Notes under the pieces: generated by a model | Seen by the model: the letters and a program-made list of their open reading frames with translations, nothing else | The model's database searches: none | Told to the model about the DNA's origin: nothing | Made by a program: the position numbers and the translations under genes | Part shown: piece by piece, positions 1-11,800 of the stretch | Position numbering within the stretch: the first letter of the stretch is position 1 | Layout of the letters: every line of letters starts with the position of its first letter | Source: Stenopsyche tienmushanensis | Lineage: Eukaryota; Arthropoda; Insecta; Trichoptera; Stenopsychidae | Direction: 5' to 3' | NCBI GenBank assembly: GCA_008973525.1 | Contig: WACJ01000345.1 | Coordinates: 186,001-250,000 of the forward strand | DNA: 64,000 nt

Positions 1-180
1 TTCATTTAGAACGCTCATCCCAGCATGTTACCTGGGTAAACATATTGACGGACGCTTTCCCAATCATCTTGAAGGGGAGTGTAGGGAATTTGGAAAGAGT
101 GAGCAATTTTCCTCAAAAGACTGAAAAGCTACTCAAGATGATTTTGTTGATTTTACTGGAAAGGGCTTTCTGGAGACAAT
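1..180. repeat. dispersed repeat, copy 1
   Basis: This stretch matches 48868-49025 at the nucleotide level, with runs such as GATTTTACTGGAAAGGGCTT shared along most of its length. It lies in the intron or downstream flank of the minus-strand EEF2KMT gene. No coding potential or termini were recognised, so the repeat class is unknown; the copy may extend beyond the left edge. Confidence 0.6.
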
Positions 181-520
181 GTTGATATAATTAAAACGTG
201 AGCTTCTTCGTTTGTTCCTCCTCGAAGCACTCTGCTTATTCTTCTTGTACTTGTTCCTATTCCTCGAGCTTTTAAGCTCGATAATGAGTGACAAGCAATT
301 CGAGAAATCTGTAAAAGCAGTTACGGTTAGTAGATTAACTGAGTTAATATAGTAGAATGTTAGATGCCCTGTATTTCCAATACGACAAATGTGTGTGATT
401 AGTAAATATTAATTAAAAATATAGGAATAACATTTAATTGAATCAAAAACCAAGATCTATCGATTGATGCATAAGAAAAAAAGGTACATTGTTCTCAATT
501 TTGACAATTAAAGTTCTAAC

Positions 521-1019
521 CTCCCAAGAGTGAAGGCCAGTGGTGCCGTCAGATATTAAGTTGGAACTCTCTTTCAAGCTCACAATGCCAGAAAAAACAT
601 TTGTAACTTTGTAATGTTTGAAAAAGTAATCGCTTGATAGGTTATTATTTTTCATCAAAATGCAGAATCCATTGTACACGTCGTCGTGTATTTCAAAATT
701 ATAGTCTTCGAGATATTTGACGATGCATTTGACAAAAGCAATTTGATAAGAATAGCTGATTGGAAATTTTAGAACGATGGGATTATGAATAGTCTCTTCG
801 ATCAAGGTTTTCTGGTCCTTCCCATGATATGCCTTCCAATTCATCCTGTGTAAATAAATTTAACGTGATTCATTTTGCAACATCATAACAGTTGCTCATA
901 TATATATTTGATATCAAATAAAATTGTAGAATCTTAGGTTAGTTTCTTACTTTCCAATTGATTTCATTTAATTTAGCACAACAAAGAAATTTCTTAATAA
1001 TATTATCTAGTTTTGACAT
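521..1019 (-). CDS. EEF2KMT: EEF2KMT (FAM86-type eEF2-lysine methyltransferase), N-terminal part
   Basis: Two coding exons on the minus strand, 1019-951 and 832-521, give the first 127 residues; the remainder lies beyond the left edge. The family trimethylates a lysine of elongation factor eEF2 in the cytosol. Residues 1-23 (start MSKLDNIIKKFLCC) match the FAM86 N-terminal helix pattern and are followed by a variable helical region. The hallmark is the SDGTTGLHSWE stretch at the end of exon 2, equivalent to the family's IS(Y/H)GTTGLVTW motif just before the SAM-binding Rossmann fold. Exon 1 ends at a good donor (GTAAGA) and exon 2 ends at GTTAGA, phase 0. The exon 2 acceptor is ambiguous. Using the AG after ATGAATTGGAAG joins the exons in frame; the stronger-looking ACACAG 12 bases earlier would break the frame unless ATG 844 is an alternative start. 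The methyltransferase domain itself is not seen here. Confidence 0.8.
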
Positions 1020-1388
1020 GGCACCTTACAAAAACATTCATACGACTATCACGCGAACTGTACATGTTTGGTCTTAAGACCAATTTTGCTGGTAATATTG
1101 CAAAAGCTATGAAAATGTGCCCAAGTCGTATATATGCGACATCATTCAATATGGAAAATTGTCATATCCCTATAGCTACCAAACTGTCAATATCCCTTTA
1201 TGAGCCAAAATCTACTATACACACTAATGTATTCTTCCAAATATTTAAATAGTTTTTATCCCCTTTAAAAATGTAGTGAAATAATTTGGTCATTTATAAT
1301 TTTAACAGTCTTATATTGACTTATATTTATGCGGTTGAATAAAAACAAATAAAGGATACATATTTTATATAAATAAAATTGTCTCATT
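1020..1388. other. AT-rich upstream flank of EEF2KMT
   Basis: Presumed 5' flank or promoter of the minus-strand EEF2KMT gene. I see no motif that I can name and no convincing coding exon. Confidence 0.3.
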
Positions 1389-1396
1389 ATCTAGAA

Positions 1397-1989
1397 CAGC
1401 GGTTCTTAAACAGGAGTCCGCGGACTCTTGGGGGTCCGCGAAACCATTGCTGGGGATCCGCGGAGATATAAAAAAATATTTACCTATATTTGAACAAGAT
1501 ATTTTTGTGAAATTGTTTACAGAAAAAATTATAAAAATATTTATTTTGACGAAGAAATTTTTGTTTGTTTGAAAAATTAAGTCACAAGGGTTAGAATGGG
1601 GTCTATTAAAAAAAGTTTGTTCGAGAGGGGGTCCGCGAAAAAAAATTGCTCAAGAGGGGATCCGCGTGAGAAATTTTGCTCAAACTGGAGTCCGCGAAGC
1701 CTTTTTAGAGGTCCGCGAAAATTTCAAAAAACATTTATCTATACTTGAACAAGATATTTTCGTTGAATTATTTATAGAGAACATCTATTTTGATAAATAT
1801 TTGACCAAGAAATGTTAGTTTGTTAGAAAAATTAAGTCACAAAGGTTGGGATGGGTGTTCACCAAAAAAAATGTTCAAGGGAGGGGGGGGGGGGGGGGTC
1901 CGTGAAAAAGTATTTGCTCGAAAAGGGGTCCGTGACAGAAATTTTGCTCAAGAGAAGGTCTGCGATCAACACAAGTTTAAAAAGCGCTG
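1397..1989. mobile_element. non-autonomous hAT element, family A copy 1
   Basis: 593 bp with imperfect terminal inverted repeats (CAGCGGTTCTTAAAC at the left; CAGCGCTTTTTAAAC as the reverse complement of the right). It is flanked by near-identical 8-bp target duplications, ATCTAGAA at 1389-1396 and ATCTAGAG at 1990-1997, fitting the hAT preference nTCTAGAn. Inside are repeated GGGGTCCGCGAAA-type blocks and a long G run near 1880. No transposase is present. Related copies lie at 32730-33053 and 34133-34377. Confidence 0.85.
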
Positions 1990-1997
1990 ATCTAGAG

Positions 1998-4900
1998 ATT
2001 ACTGTTTTGATTTTTTTTTCTTTTTAAAGTGAAATATGTGTAGACTTGTATAAGCGGGATAAAAAAAGTAGCTTAACAATCATAAAAAGTAAAATTTTAA
2101 GCGGCGGTCGGAAAGTGAAGGCGAACCTTTTGTAGTGTATCCTTGTCCATTGCATTCATCATAGACGCTACGCGCATGCGCCGCGCTGCATCTACTATGT
2201 TATGTGTCTATACGTAGCCAAGCAGCCCTTACACCATTAGGACTATTTTATAATATATTACACAACATAGTCACATATTTTAGTTCACAATTCTCATTAA
2301 CAAAAAAAAAACAATATATTTGAAATCAACTTTTCCTAAAAGCTAAGAAAGAAGAAAGACCATTTTCGTGATGCATTTCGTGAGCAAATGATATAATCAT
2401 TTTCTATACTGGATTGAATTTATGTTAGGATTTATATAAAAAGACTTCTTGCCTGTCTTTTTTTATAATTTAGGCAGATAAAAATTTAAAACATTTTTGA
2501 ATTCAAAATCAAATTGTCCATGTAAATGAGTGGCCTTCGTCAAGACTATTTTCAATATGTTTTAATATTAGGATAGGTGAAATTAAAGTACACAGATAAA
2601 TAATATGCATTTATTAATTTATAAATTATCAATAAATACATGATTGAATCGTTAGTTTACTAATTTGCAATACTTTCAATTTTGCTGCAGGATTTAGTAT
2701 ATTTCTTATTTGCTTTATTGGATTTGAATTTGAGAGAACCATGTCTTCGGATTTGAATCACTTTAAGATTCGCACTCATCGGTGATGATATCAATTTCGT
2801 TTCGAGAACATTTAAATATTTGATCCTTAGGCAGCAGCCCCCAATTTTAACTCTGCCTCTTTCATATTACAACAGTAGTCACTGTATTCTCCATATGCTA
2901 TTCTCCGTCCAATTTTAACCTACACCATCATCCAAGTATTAATTAAGAAACATTATTTTTACAGATGCAAGAATTTTTTGATGGAAAGTTTAACTCATTT
3001 AAGCAGGGTGCTTTAATGATCTTCTTCAAAGGAGTAGTCGTAATTCGTAGCGAAATTGTTCTCTCTTTTTAAAAAGCCATGTTTTCCTCTTTGGTTTTGG
3101 TTTAAAAAGCTTATCAAACCAGTTTCGTCGAATCTTCTTCATATAGTCCTTGCAAAAAATACCAATTCGACTCTTTCCATCGATTAAATAGTAAAGTTCC
3201 AACTCTAATGCGACTTGCTATTTGCTTGCCTATTGTCATGCAATTCGATATATTTGAATAGTTTTCTCCTAGTTGTACTGATTTTCAAATTAAATATTAA
3301 TTAGCACAATTTAAAAATGCCTATGTTTCATTCAAATGGTTATTTCAAGGTAAATCTAATATATATTCAGAAAACAATTCATTTCAATTTACATAGATAT
3401 ATTGTAACCCTATGGCTGTGGATGTGACTAATAAACACACTTATCGATCAGCACGTTTTGAATTTAAGATCATTACAATGTCAATATAGTATCAAGCACA
3501 TAATTCTGATTTTTAATAAACATTGGTCTTTCTGTCTCACGTTTTTCTGAAAGGTCCTGGCGATTGCTATAGTTTATTACAATTTAATTTTAAAATGTTC
3601 AAGCGCTGCCTTAGAAATATTTAGTTCAAATACTTTAACAATTGATCTATGTTTTTTATTGCTCCAATGAAAAAAATAACTTATTCTGTAATAACTCTCT
3701 AAATAATTACAACTACGCAAAAAAAAAAAAAACAATGTATAGCTGATGGGCCATCGAGACCTCTTTGTGGTCCTTGGAAAGCTGTTAAATGTTGTTTTAA
3801 GTATATTTTTATCTTGTTTTTTATGTTGTTTGGTGAAAGCTAGTTTAAATTCCTAAATAAATAAAGGCAAATTGGTGTATACTTCAATGCTAAACATGAA
3901 GATTCTTTAGAACTGAATATGTAATTCTGGAAGAAAATGCTCACACAAGTGATGCAAGCGCTGAGCTGATAGACCATCTGGCATGCTCATTCTGAACAAA
4001 CAGATTTCCCATTACGAGCTAAAAAAGAAAATAGGTGCTATAATCGCTCTAATGTGGAGTATTACAATGTCAAGCGGTCTCTGCAATGGAATAAAATCGA
4101 TACAAAGACATACACATAGTAGACATGTCTTATATGCGAAATGAATTTAATATTAGGAGTACTGGACGAAAATTTCGTTTTTTAAATAAAAATGCATTAT
4201 ATTATCATATCAATTACATATTCTCCCTAAACAGCTATAACTTTTTTTCCTTTCTTTAGTTCTTCAGATTTTTTTCAATTTTGTCGAAAAAAAAAGTGCT
4301 GCATTGGTCTAAATAAATTGTAATCAGATGGAACAAGACCGAGGAAAAATTATGGCTGAATAATTACATTCATATTCCATTAATGTATACCCAGTAATTT
4401 TAGCTTTATTATCAAATTAAAAAAATATGTTTCCATTATTTAATATTCTAGGTCTTTTTATATGAATTGCTTTATTAATAATTTCAACTAATCACAATAG
4501 AGCTGCCGATGTGCCATTTTGTCATTTTTGTGCCATATTTACGATTTTCATAATGAATAATTCCTTTGGAAACAATTTTTTAACACTTTCCAACCCGTAC
4601 AGATTAGCTTTCGTCACTAAACTGATGCAATATCCACACACCTGGTGTATGAATTTTACCAATTATACAATAGTATCTAATATTTGTTAAATGTCTGCTA
4701 ATTGCTCATTGTCGATTTTCACTGCTCTCTCAGTTCAAAGTTTATTTTTCAATTCAAAATATTTTCTTCGAAACTTTTCAACCATCCCTGACACTGCTAA
4801 ATAGTCAATTTGTTTCTGTAGATATCGCTTTTTTTTCGTAATCGTATTACTTTTTTGATGAAATTCATTAAACATGCAATGAATTTTGTAAAAATTGCTT

Positions 4901-7180
4901 ATCCTTCCATTTCAAATAATGTTCACAACAAATATACTTTCTTTAAAATGATGTATGTGTGTGAATGTAATTTATATGCCCAAAAATCAATAGCAAAAAA
5001 AAGAATATATTCAAAAGATCGACCAACTGACCACATTGAAAAGTACGATGTCAAAAAGCGAATTTTTCATCCGGTACCCCTAATGCAAATGTACCTCTTT
5101 TTAACTTCTCAAACTTGTAGCATTTTCGATGCCATCAACAGCATTCTGTGAACAAACCCACAAAATAATGTAAATACTTTAATTGACTATTAACACTCAT
5201 TTACTGTTATGTCTGAATATAATGAAAAAATCATTATTTGAATTAGTGAACAAACAAAATAATTGTTTTTAAAAAATTAATCTTCGCCGACTACAATTCC
5301 GCATATGCTAAAAATCAGCAACTAAAAACATTTTCGGAGACTAAATGATCGTTTGCTCCAGATATGGATCTAATATCGTCTAAGATAATATTGTCACTCG
5401 GCAAACATGTTTATTATTCAATTCTTATTGTATCGTGTCTGTTAATTAGATGAAGACTATCTTCATTAAAGATTGCCTCGGAATGTGGATGTTCAGTGTG
5501 GTGGTTTCTTAAGTGTTACCAATTTCGTTCTAGTGTAGATGTCTGTAAATTGCCGATAACGGCGAATTTATTTTTGCCTAATAGTTTATGGATTACAGTA
5601 GCAGAGAGCATTATATTCCAATATAAAAATAAATATTTACAATGGGATTTGGTATATTTGGTTGGCAAATCCTGATCTACCATTGTTCGTGAGCTCAAAC
5701 ATCTGAAATTGTGTATCGTGCAATTAATCAATCCGACGGCATCGGAAATGTTTTAAATTTGAATGCTCAAATTGAGCGAAATTCAAAGTAGAGCACAGAA
5801 AATTAAATAATTTCTCTACCGAAGTCGACCAGTTGACCACCTCGCAAGATTAAATGCGCTCCTGCTATTATATCATCATCATCATAGTGCAGCCACTGAC
5901 AGTCCGCTACACATTTCGGACGAACAAAAATATTGAGACAATTATACGCAACTGGGACGTCAGTCGACAAAATCCAAAAGTCTGTCAATAACGCAAAGCA
6001 ACCGCGGTCGGACGAAGAGATTCGTCAATAGTCCGGAGCAGCGAGTCATGGTGAAAAACGAAGACTCGCTCAGGTCGCGAACTGCAGCGAGCACCGATCT
6101 CTCGATTTTTAGTTTAAAATCGATCAACACTAAATAATATTATGATTCCTACAAAATGCTAATACTATTATAGAAAATATTCATATTCATCGGCAAACGC
6201 ACTGTCATCGACTCTTATCTCATTATTATTTTAATTCTTGATGACTGTACCTGTGTTTTAGCGTGATAACAGAATAACGTAAAAATCCGCTCCCGCGTTA
6301 AAACGTTAGTTAACTGTATTGCTAAAAAAAATGTTAAACAAGTGGTATAGTGCGGCCACAGTTTCAATTAGTTTTTTTTCGGACGCAGACCTCGAATACC
6401 CCAAGAAAATCGTTGGCATAAGACTTGCGAAAACGAAGAGGAAGCGGATTCCGGGGAGCGCACGATCGTTTGCGTGTGAAAATAATCATCGGATTCGACA
6501 ACCGATCGAAATCAGAAAGTGAAAATATTTCACAACACTACCTAAAGATTTGAATGAATACTATTGAAAATTGACAGAGCTCTGACACTGCAAATGGGTA
6601 ACACTCGTTCTGGTGAAGTTTGTAACGTAATTAGGATAAGGTTAACGGGATGGATACATTTAAGGTACAGATTAAAAATAACAATTTGAATTTGAATTTT
6701 TATAAGTCTAAGAAATTACTATGCTAATTATCAATGTTATTCTAGTTTCTGGAGTCTTCGATGTAAAATAATCTGAAAAAAAACCACACATAAAAATCTT
6801 ATCGAACGCTTTGATATTGTTTACCCACAAGTCGAGAGTATATATTTTTATTATATAAAGTGTGTACAATGTTTGCCAGACTTCTTTTTAAATATTAGGT
6901 TGTCTCATGAGTCTTTTCACGTGCTACTTTGAGGGGTTTAAAAAAAACACTAATAATAATCCATTATGTATTGTCTGATTTTCTATAACTATTCTTCATT
7001 AGGCAACATTTTTTTCAATAATATATAAAACTATCTTTTAAAGCAATGCATGTTTCAAAATTCTATATTTTTAAATGGCTTTTGTTGACGCTCATTGTGC
7101 TAATGCAAAATTACCCCTTTTTTTGATTTATAAGGGTAAAAGCTGTTCACAATACGAATTAACATCATTTACATCCCATC
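1998..7180. other. AT-rich intergenic region, nothing recognised
   Basis: About 5 kb between the hAT element and the GC-rich island. It contains short open frames (for example 4855-5151 plus and 6319-6522 plus) that I cannot relate to any family, a poly-A tract near 3720, and a small GC-richer patch at 5990-6110. No splice-consistent gene model could be built. Degraded transposons are likely but I could not define termini. Confidence 0.3.
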
Positions 7181-8767
7181 GATTGTATGGCACTTCTCTC
7201 TCCGCCTTTTGTAACAATTCGTCCCAAAGAGATATTCGGATTGTTCCCGAATCGGCAAACGTCGACATTGCGAGACGCGATTTGACTCGGACGGTTCGCG
7301 CGGCACCCGCGCGTCGCGCTCTGGAATCTCTTCTATTTTTTTGAAAATAACCGCGGACCATCGCCGGACGCGCGAGGAGTCTCGTGCGTCCTTTCAAATC
7401 TTTAGCTTCGAATCCGTGTCAGTCCTCGTCGCTGCGAGGGCTTCCGACGGCGACTCGCGCGATATCGGGGTCGAAATTTAAAATCAAAACTGCTACTCGT
7501 CAATTTAGAATTGAAAATATGGAAAAGTCCTTCAGATTCCGAGAGAGCAGAAGTTCTGAGACAACCTGATATTTAAATCGTGCATCGGGCTAACGGGAGC
7601 TACTCAAAGTATACCGTCGGCAAATGAAACAGGTTGATATCATAAAACAATTTATTCACCAAAAATAATCTAAAATATAATTGACCTCATCGGGTGTGAC
7701 CGTTTGCCGCGTGCGCGCTATTTTAAAATCCCCCTCTATCCAGGCGATGGTCTGGAGACTCGGCCGAGCGAGCCGGGGGAGGCAAAGGCGCTCCGATGGG
7801 TGACAATTCGCGTCGGGGTCAGATTCGGTCTCGAATATCAAAATACACTTTCGAACGTTCAACAAGATCGCAAACGAAAGGAGAGCGTCTCTCTCGCATG
7901 TCTTCTCCGTCGACGTCGCATCGAAACGATACAAAAAGACAGAGGGCGAAACAACGGAGACATCGGAGAGATGCGAATGTAAATAATCAAAATTCATACA
8001 AAAATATAATTACGATAAAAGTTTCATTGGTAACTTTTCAATCTTCGACCTTTGCAGCCTTAATTCAATATATTTGTGTTAAATATATAAAATAAAATAC
8101 GATCATCAGTTTCTATATAAATATCACAGAAAATGTTTTATTTTAATTATTTAACAATCTTTCATTTGAAACGTTCGATTCGAAGCGAATTGAAAATGAT
8201 AAAAAAAAAACGGCGACAGGCCGTAGATCCCTCGACGTCTTCTCTGAGACGGATCTCGAGTCGGACTCTCGAGGAGTCCGACGATCGACGGAAAAACACA
8301 ACATACCATCGAAACTCCCGTAAAAACTTCATCTAGGCGGCGACGCGAGGGAGCGCCTCCCGACCGTCGCGACGGCTCGGGGGCGGCCCGCGGGTCTCGT
8401 CGCGCTCGCTGCTAAAAATATTCAACAAAATTCTATCGATCGCTAGTAAACATGTTCATATGCGAGGTCGAACGAAACGTAACAGTCTAAACATTATAGA
8501 TATAACAACACGAATAGCGAACAATTCTAGGCGTTAGAATAGTCAGTTTCCCGTCGCCCCCTTCCCGGGAAGGACGGATCGCGCCTCCTCGGGCGGGCGC
8601 CGCGGGGAGGCCCGAGACGGGGGCGCGGAGGCCGACGCGCGGAGGCCCGGGGTCCGGGTGAAGGGCTCGATTCACGCCCTCGGGCCTCTCGACGCGCGGC
8701 TCCGCGCCCCAGGTCCGGGGCGCCCGTCCGACGCGGAGTATTTCCCGTCGAAAAATATCCGCTCGTC

Positions 8768-8773
8768 TTTATT
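8768..8773 (-). terminator. candidate poly(A) signal of RGS7
   Basis: AATAAA on the minus strand, about 70 bases after the RGS7 stop codon. It is the first canonical hexamer downstream. Further AATAAA-type sites exist near 7650, so a longer 3' UTR is possible. Confidence 0.4.
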
Positions 8774-8839
8774 GTCATCCGACTCGAGTCACCGCGTGCG
8801 ATCCGTCCGCGGGTCCGCGCGCGCACGACGCGCCCCAAA

Positions 8840-11800
8840 TTATAAGTATCCCAGCGTCGCGTACGTCTTCACGAAGGGCGCGTCCATCTTGCAGGTCTCT
8901 CTGAAAGGAGAAAGGGCGCACGTTAGAGGCCGGCTGCGGACGCGACTCCCCCCGGGGGCGCGCGGCACTCACTCGTCTTCCCAGGGACACACGTCGCTGT
9001 CCCTCTCGCGCGGCTCCTCCTCGGGCTCGTCCTCGGCGGCGTCCTCGGACTCGGCCAGCGGCGCGACGGCCGGCGACCGCGCGGCTCCCTCCTCCTCGGC
9101 GCCGGCCGGGGGCGACTCCGGGAGCGGCGGCGGCGGCGGCGGCGGGGCCGGCGGCTCCGCGGGCGTCTCGGCCTCCGGGAGCGGCGGCGGCGGCGGCGGC
9201 GGAGGCGGAGGCGGCGGCGGCGACGGCGGAGACGGCGGCGACGGCGGGACTCCGTCGGGGCCGTCCGGCGTCGACGGCGGCGGGTCGTCGGCGGCCGAGC
9301 TGACGCTGATGACGGGGGCGACCGCCGCCGTCGGGGGCGAGGCCGACGGCGAGTCGGCGGGGGCGGGGGCCCTCTCTCGCGACGGCGGCGAGTCGAAGGA
9401 GCAGCGGGGGAAGCCGTCGCGGGGGGCGGCGGCGGCGCCGCGGCGCGGCTCGAACGCGGAGAGCCGCCGCGCCGGGGGCGGCGCGCGCCTCTCCCCGTCC
9501 AGCGTGCTCTGCTGGGGCAGGCCGCAGGAGCGCCGCAGCCTCTCCGACACCTCGACGATGGCGACGCTGATGTCCGAGGACGAGCTGCAGGAGTCTATCG
9601 CCGAGTCGTTCCTCGAGCGCGGCGCCGGCTCGAGGCGCTCCGGGGCGGCGGCGTCCCAGGGGCAGACGGCCGCGGCGCCGTCCTCGGGCCCGCTCGAAAC
9701 CGTCGCGCCTTCCGCCCTGAAATGGAAACGAGTCGATGAACGGCGACGCGCGAGAGACGGCGCCGGGGCGACGGGAGGGGCACGCGCGGGAGGAGAACCT
9801 GTAGGGGACGTCGCTGAGGTTGGACTGGCTGTGCGAGTGCGGAACGCGGTGGGACGAGTCGCGCACCCCGGCGACGGCGAGCTCGTGCGCGGACCCGGAG
9901 AGCGAGCGGTCCGATCCCCTGCGGCGGCCGAGGGCCGCGCCCCCCGTCTGCTGCAGCAGCCCCGCCGGGGGCGCCGTCGTCGACGATTTCTTCTTGGCGG
10001 GCCCTCCGAACCCGAAGAACCTGCGGAAGGGGACGGGGCGTCAGCGACTCTCGCCGCCGACCCTCCGGCGGTTCGGCGGGGAACGCAGCGAATACCGTTT
10101 TTTGTGCAGGGGTTGCTTTCCGGCCGCGAGGAGGGCCTTGTAGTGATCGGAGCGGACGAAGCGAGGGTAGCAGTCCTTCTTGAGCAGGAGGGCGTACACG
10201 TGGTCGGCCGCGGCGTCGAACGCGAACCTCGAGGGGTTCTCGAGCTCCCGCTGCACCCTCTCCATCGTCTTGCCGTCGATGTTGATCTCGCACGGGGCGC
10301 CCGGCGCGAGGAATTCCCTGAAATCGAGAGCGGAGACGCTGTGAGGGCGGCGGGGGACGGAGGGCGGTCGGAGGCCGGACGCGAGTCGACCCTCACTCGT
10401 AGATCTCGTCCACTTTGCGGCGGATGTGCGACTGGGCACTGCGGCGCAGGTCGTTCGCCGCCGTCCAGAAGCGGATGTTCTCGTGGGAGTACTCCTTGCG
10501 CAGGTAGGCGGTGAACTCGACGAGGCCCGTCGGGTCGGAGACGAGCTCCTCCATCGACAGACCCCACCGTCGGACGCGCTTCTCCGTCGGGATCTCGACT
10601 CTGAAACGCGAGAGGGGCGCGTCAGCGCGGCCGCCCGCCTCGGGGCGCGCCCCGGGGGCGCCGGCGGGCGGCTCGCGCTCACATGGGTCCGTTGAGCTGC
10701 CAGTAGGCGAGGTCCTCGGTCACCCAGGGGTTGGACGGCTGCGGCGGACAGATCATCGGGTCGTACTCGGCGAAGATCTCCGCGTGCTGCACCATCCCGT
10801 CGAGGGCCGCGGACATCTTGACTCGCGTTCGGATCGAGCAGCTCTTCAGAAACTCCACCTGCGAACGGAGAGATCGCCCTTCGAGTCGACGCGCGGACGG
10901 GGGGCCGGGGAGTCCGAAGGGGGAGGACGGATCGGTCGGATACCTCCCTGCGGCACTGCGCCAGGTCTCTGCGGCGAGTCCGCGCTCCCCGGGGGCAGCG
11001 GGTCGGCACCGGACAGGGCTCGAGGGCGCTCGGCACTCCGGGCGGGGGCCGCCGGACCCGCCAGTAGGCGCGCTCCTGGCTGTCGCTGACGATCTTGTCG
11101 CCCTTCTTGCGCTCCTTGGCCAGCCTCACCTGTCGGGGACGACCGAGATGAGCGCGGTCCGGCGCGGGGCCCGGCGGCGCCCGGCCGACGGAGCGCGAGA
11201 TACCTGTTCGTTGGCGTGCATGTTTATGAAGTCCCATTTGGCCTGCAGGTTTCGTCGCAGGCCGGCCAGCGCTTCGGCTTCGTAGTCCTCGAGGACGTGG
11301 CGTTGGCGGTTTCGCTTGGTGCGCTTGCAGAGGTAGATGGCATACTCGACGTTGTCCGGGTGGGTGGAGGGCGGCGGCTGGGGCGGAGGCGGCGGGGGCG
11401 GAGGCGCCGACCCTCCTCCGCCCCCCGCGCTGCGTTGCTGCCACGGCCAATAGTACGGCGACTGCAAGGACAGACAGCGAGAGAGACCGGGGTCGAGTCC
11501 GACGCTCGGCGGAGAGGCGGAAGCCGAGAGACTCACCTGGAATCTGTAGAGGGAAGAGTCGTCTTTGACCGCGAGAAGTTTGCAGTCCGCGACGGGAAAG
11601 AAGTAGCCGTACTGGCACAGCTGGTTGGCTAGGTTGAGCGCCTCTACTGACGGACAGAACGCACGCTGACAGGTTGCGCTTCCTCTCTCGTCTCGGAACG
11701 GAACCGCCTTTTCTTTCGCTACGATCGCGATCTCTCTTCGACTTCCGCGTCGACGTTTGAATTGCGAGCCCCGTCTGCCTTCTGACTGAACCTCGTCGAC

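Noticed and set aside
4855..5151. 98-codon plus-strand open frame as a small gene
   Set aside because: No family resemblance, AT-rich composition like its surroundings, and no supporting splice or promoter context.
7128..7397. Minus-strand frame with IRISLWDELLQKA, reminiscent of an OB-fold strand
   Set aside because: Too short and isolated. No splice-linked partner exon; it may be RGS7 3' UTR or chance.
8658..10514. A 618-codon open frame on the plus strand in the GC-rich island
   Set aside because: It is antisense to RGS7 exons 9-12 and made of low-complexity Gly/Arg/Ser. Long open frames are expected opposite GC-rich coding DNA, and the minus strand has a full domain-consistent gene.
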